Assembly: GCA_945622055.1 (NCBI GenBank)
Contig: CALZBV010000102.1
Span: forward strand, 1 to 8,324
Reading direction: 5' to 3'
Source of the DNA: an uncultured Clostridia bacterium
GTDB taxonomy: Bacteria; Bacillota; Clostridia; Lachnospirales; Lachnospiraceae
DNA length: 8,324 nucleotides
Shown here: positions 7,584 through 8,324 of the stretch, one piece after another
Layout of the letters: every line of letters starts with the position of its first letter
How positions within the stretch are numbered: position 1 is the first letter of the stretch
Translations under genes and position numbers: made by a program
Notes under the pieces: generated by a model
What the model was told of the DNA's origin: nothing
The model's database searches: none
What the model saw: the letters and a program-made list of their open reading frames with translations, nothing else

Positions 7584-7619
7584 TTAATTACAAATTAATC
7601 CTTTGTCACCTTCATGACA
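7584..7619. promoter_or_regulatory. Two small inverted repeats between agrB and the secreted-protein gene
   Basis: The short gap between agrB and the small gene holds TTAATT-ACA-AATTAA (7584-7598), a perfect 6-bp dyad, and TGTCA-N6-TGACA (7604-7608 with 7615-7619). Neither is followed by a T-run on the minus strand, so neither is a convincing terminator. On the minus strand GTGACA followed by TAACAC at 17 bases gives a weak promoter-like pair. They may form an RNA structure or a regulator site tuning expression of the secreted protein. Confidence 0.3.
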
Positions 7620-7626
7620 CTACAAA

Positions 7627-8217
7627 TCAAAAAATACCTTCTTTTCTCAAGTACGCATTCCTCCACTTTCCAAGCAATAACATCAGCACCATAACGCACA
7701 AAACTAAAGTCATGCACATTCCCAGGCGCTTCCCGTTACATATAATCGCAAAAAGTGAAAGTATGCTCTCCGCCAAAACGATTCCTCTTGCCCGTTTCCT
7801 ATAGACAACCTTCTCCACATCATCCAAAGGCTTATTCCTGTCTTCCACAGGCACAAGAAACCAAATGATACTGCCGGAGACTACGGTCAGAAAACCGCAA
7901 ACGAGAGTGACATACGTCACACACCTCATTACCCAAAGCACTGCGCTCATCATCGCAATTGAGAAAAAGTAACAGCGTACCGCTGTTTTGGCATGATATC
8001 CTCCCGCAAAGCTACGAAGCGGCATATATGCCGCCATAAATAAAATACTTTCTAAAAGCCTTCCGAACACCATGCCGATAATCATTGTCGTTCCAAGGTT
8101 AACCAAAGCAATCATACCCTGTTGAATTCCGTATCGGTAAATTTCTTTGTCCTCCCTTGGAATTGCTTCATTCGCAAGCAACCAACCGGTTACTCGTTCT
8201 GATAAAACCTCAAACAT
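7627..8217 (-). CDS. agrB: AgrB-family membrane cysteine endopeptidase, 196 aa
   Basis: AgrB proteins sit in the cytoplasmic membrane, cut the C-terminal tail from the AgrD precursor and help form the cyclic autoinducing peptide. This protein has the normal family length and about six hydrophobic segments (roughly 35-50, 53-66, 83-98, 101-122, 146-160, 166-182). The catalytic pair sits in the segment SFAGGYHAKTAVRC as H75 and C82. The seven-residue spacing is the same as between H77 and C84 of the staphylococcal enzyme. The later PVEDRNKPLDDVE segment matches the family's conserved loop. The gene appears intact. Its ATG overlaps the stop of a short upstream frame as TAATG, and there is no good ribosome site of its own, so translation may depend on reinitiation. 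Family identity is strong; whether a functional AgrD partner exists is in doubt. Confidence 0.92.
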   Translation of the reverse strand: MFEVLSERVTGWLLANEAIPREDKEIYRYGIQQGMIALVNLGTTMIIGMVFGRLLESILFMAAYMPLRSFAGGYHAKTAVRCYFFSIAMMSAVLWVMRCVTYVTLVCGFLTVVSGSIIWFLVPVEDRNKPLDDVEKVVYRKRARGIVLAESILSLFAIICNGKRLGMCMTLVLCVMVLMLLLGKWRNAYLRKEGIF

Positions 8218-8285
8218 TAAAATTTTCGAAGTTTCTTAGCGCCCTTAGGTAACGGCTCCTGATGTACAATATAATGGTTCAGTTG
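8217..8285 (-). pseudogene. agrD-like C-terminal fragment upstream of agrB
   Basis: An open frame of 22 codons ends at the TAA at 8219-8217, overlapping the agrB ATG by one base. It encodes NHYIV followed by HQEPLPKGAKKLRKF at its end. This resembles the cleavage region and basic C-terminal tail of AgrD precursors. Set against the S. aureus form (CDFIM, then DEVEVPKEL), NHYIV falls on the ring and HQEPLP on the tail. However, Asn stands where the ring Cys should be. The frame is closed just upstream by TGA at 8288-8286, with a second TGA in the same frame at 8300-8298, and there is no ATG, GTG or TTG start in it. It is therefore read as a remnant, or as a gene disrupted by frameshift or sequence error. 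The pairing with an intact agrB makes chance resemblance less likely but not excluded. Confidence 0.5.
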
Positions 8286-8289
8286 TCAA
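8261..8289 (-). promoter_or_regulatory. Possible promoter for the agrB cluster
   Basis: A perfect -35 hexamer TTGACA lies at 8289-8284. Seventeen bases later is TACATC (8266-8261), a poor -10 matching three of six positions. A better -10, TATATT at 8273-8268, is too close to that -35 and pairs only weakly with TTGTCT at 8294-8289. The site overlaps the agrD-like remnant, so at most one of the two may be functional today. A weak -10 beside a strong -35 would fit an activated promoter, but this is inference. Confidence 0.35.
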
Positions 8290-8321
8290 GACAAAAATCA
8301 GAGATTTTTATAATGAACTGA
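8279..8321. repeat. Imperfect dyad upstream of agrB
   Basis: A perfect 7-bp inverted repeat, AAAAATC-AGA-GATTTTT, spans 8293-8309. It is nested inside outer arms TCAGTT (8279-8284, plus strand) and its complement AACTGA (8316-8321). The arms are separated from the core by 8 and 6 bases, so the symmetry is imperfect. The outer arm on the minus strand, TCAGTTCAT, fits the half-site consensus I recall for LytTR (AgrA-type) regulators. The dyad abuts the candidate -35. It could be an operator or a weak AT-rich terminator of a gene beyond the window; there is too little GC in the stem for a convincing terminator. Confidence 0.4.
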
Positions 8322-8324
8322 TAT

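Noticed and set aside
8293..8309. Rho-independent terminator for a gene upstream of agrB
   Set aside because: The 7-bp stem has a single G-C pair and no separate T-run, too weak for a confident call.

Overview
The window reads as one continuous minus-strand gene cluster from a low- to mid-GC Gram-positive bacterium, most likely a gut-type Clostridia (Lachnospiraceae-like). Reasons: AGGAGG-type ribosome binding sites throughout, three Sec/lipobox lipoproteins, an AgrB-family protease, and an ABC transporter with a 12-helix permease. The taxonomic call is an inference from style and family content; no marker gene is present. No gap between genes exceeds about 110 bases, and I see no RNA gene, CRISPR array, insertion sequence or strong terminator.

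In the direction of transcription (high to low coordinates) the layout is: (1) 8218-8324, a promoter-like region with dyad symmetry and a short open frame that looks like the C-terminal end of an AgrD autoinducer precursor, whose TAA stop overlaps the agrB start as TAATG; (2) agrB, 7627-8217, intact, with the His/Cys catalytic pair; (3) a small secreted protein of unknown family, 7129-7557; (4) two tandem paralogous lipoproteins related to extracellular solute-binding proteins, 5326-7062 and 3657-5339; (5) a third lipoprotein, 2420-3670, which shares the signal peptide of the second but has a different, propeller-like body; (6) a 716-residue double-module ABC-2 type permease, 227-2377; (7) the start of its ATPase, 1-236, which runs off the left edge.

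The lipoprotein genes overlap end to start by 14 bases, and permease and ATPase overlap by 10, so translation of this part is probably coupled. A working hypothesis (inference) is a cell-surface cassette. In it a membrane protease of the quorum-sensing type, a secreted small protein and three surface lipoproteins act with a two-gene ABC transporter in sensing, export or self-protection. Weak points: the agrD-like frame lacks an intact 5' half and has Asn where Cys is expected, no sugar-type permeases accompany the solute-binding proteins, and no histidine kinase or response regulator is in view.

Base composition changes near 2400: the transporter genes are clearly GC-richer than the lipoprotein/agrB part. 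The cassette may therefore have been assembled from two sources.
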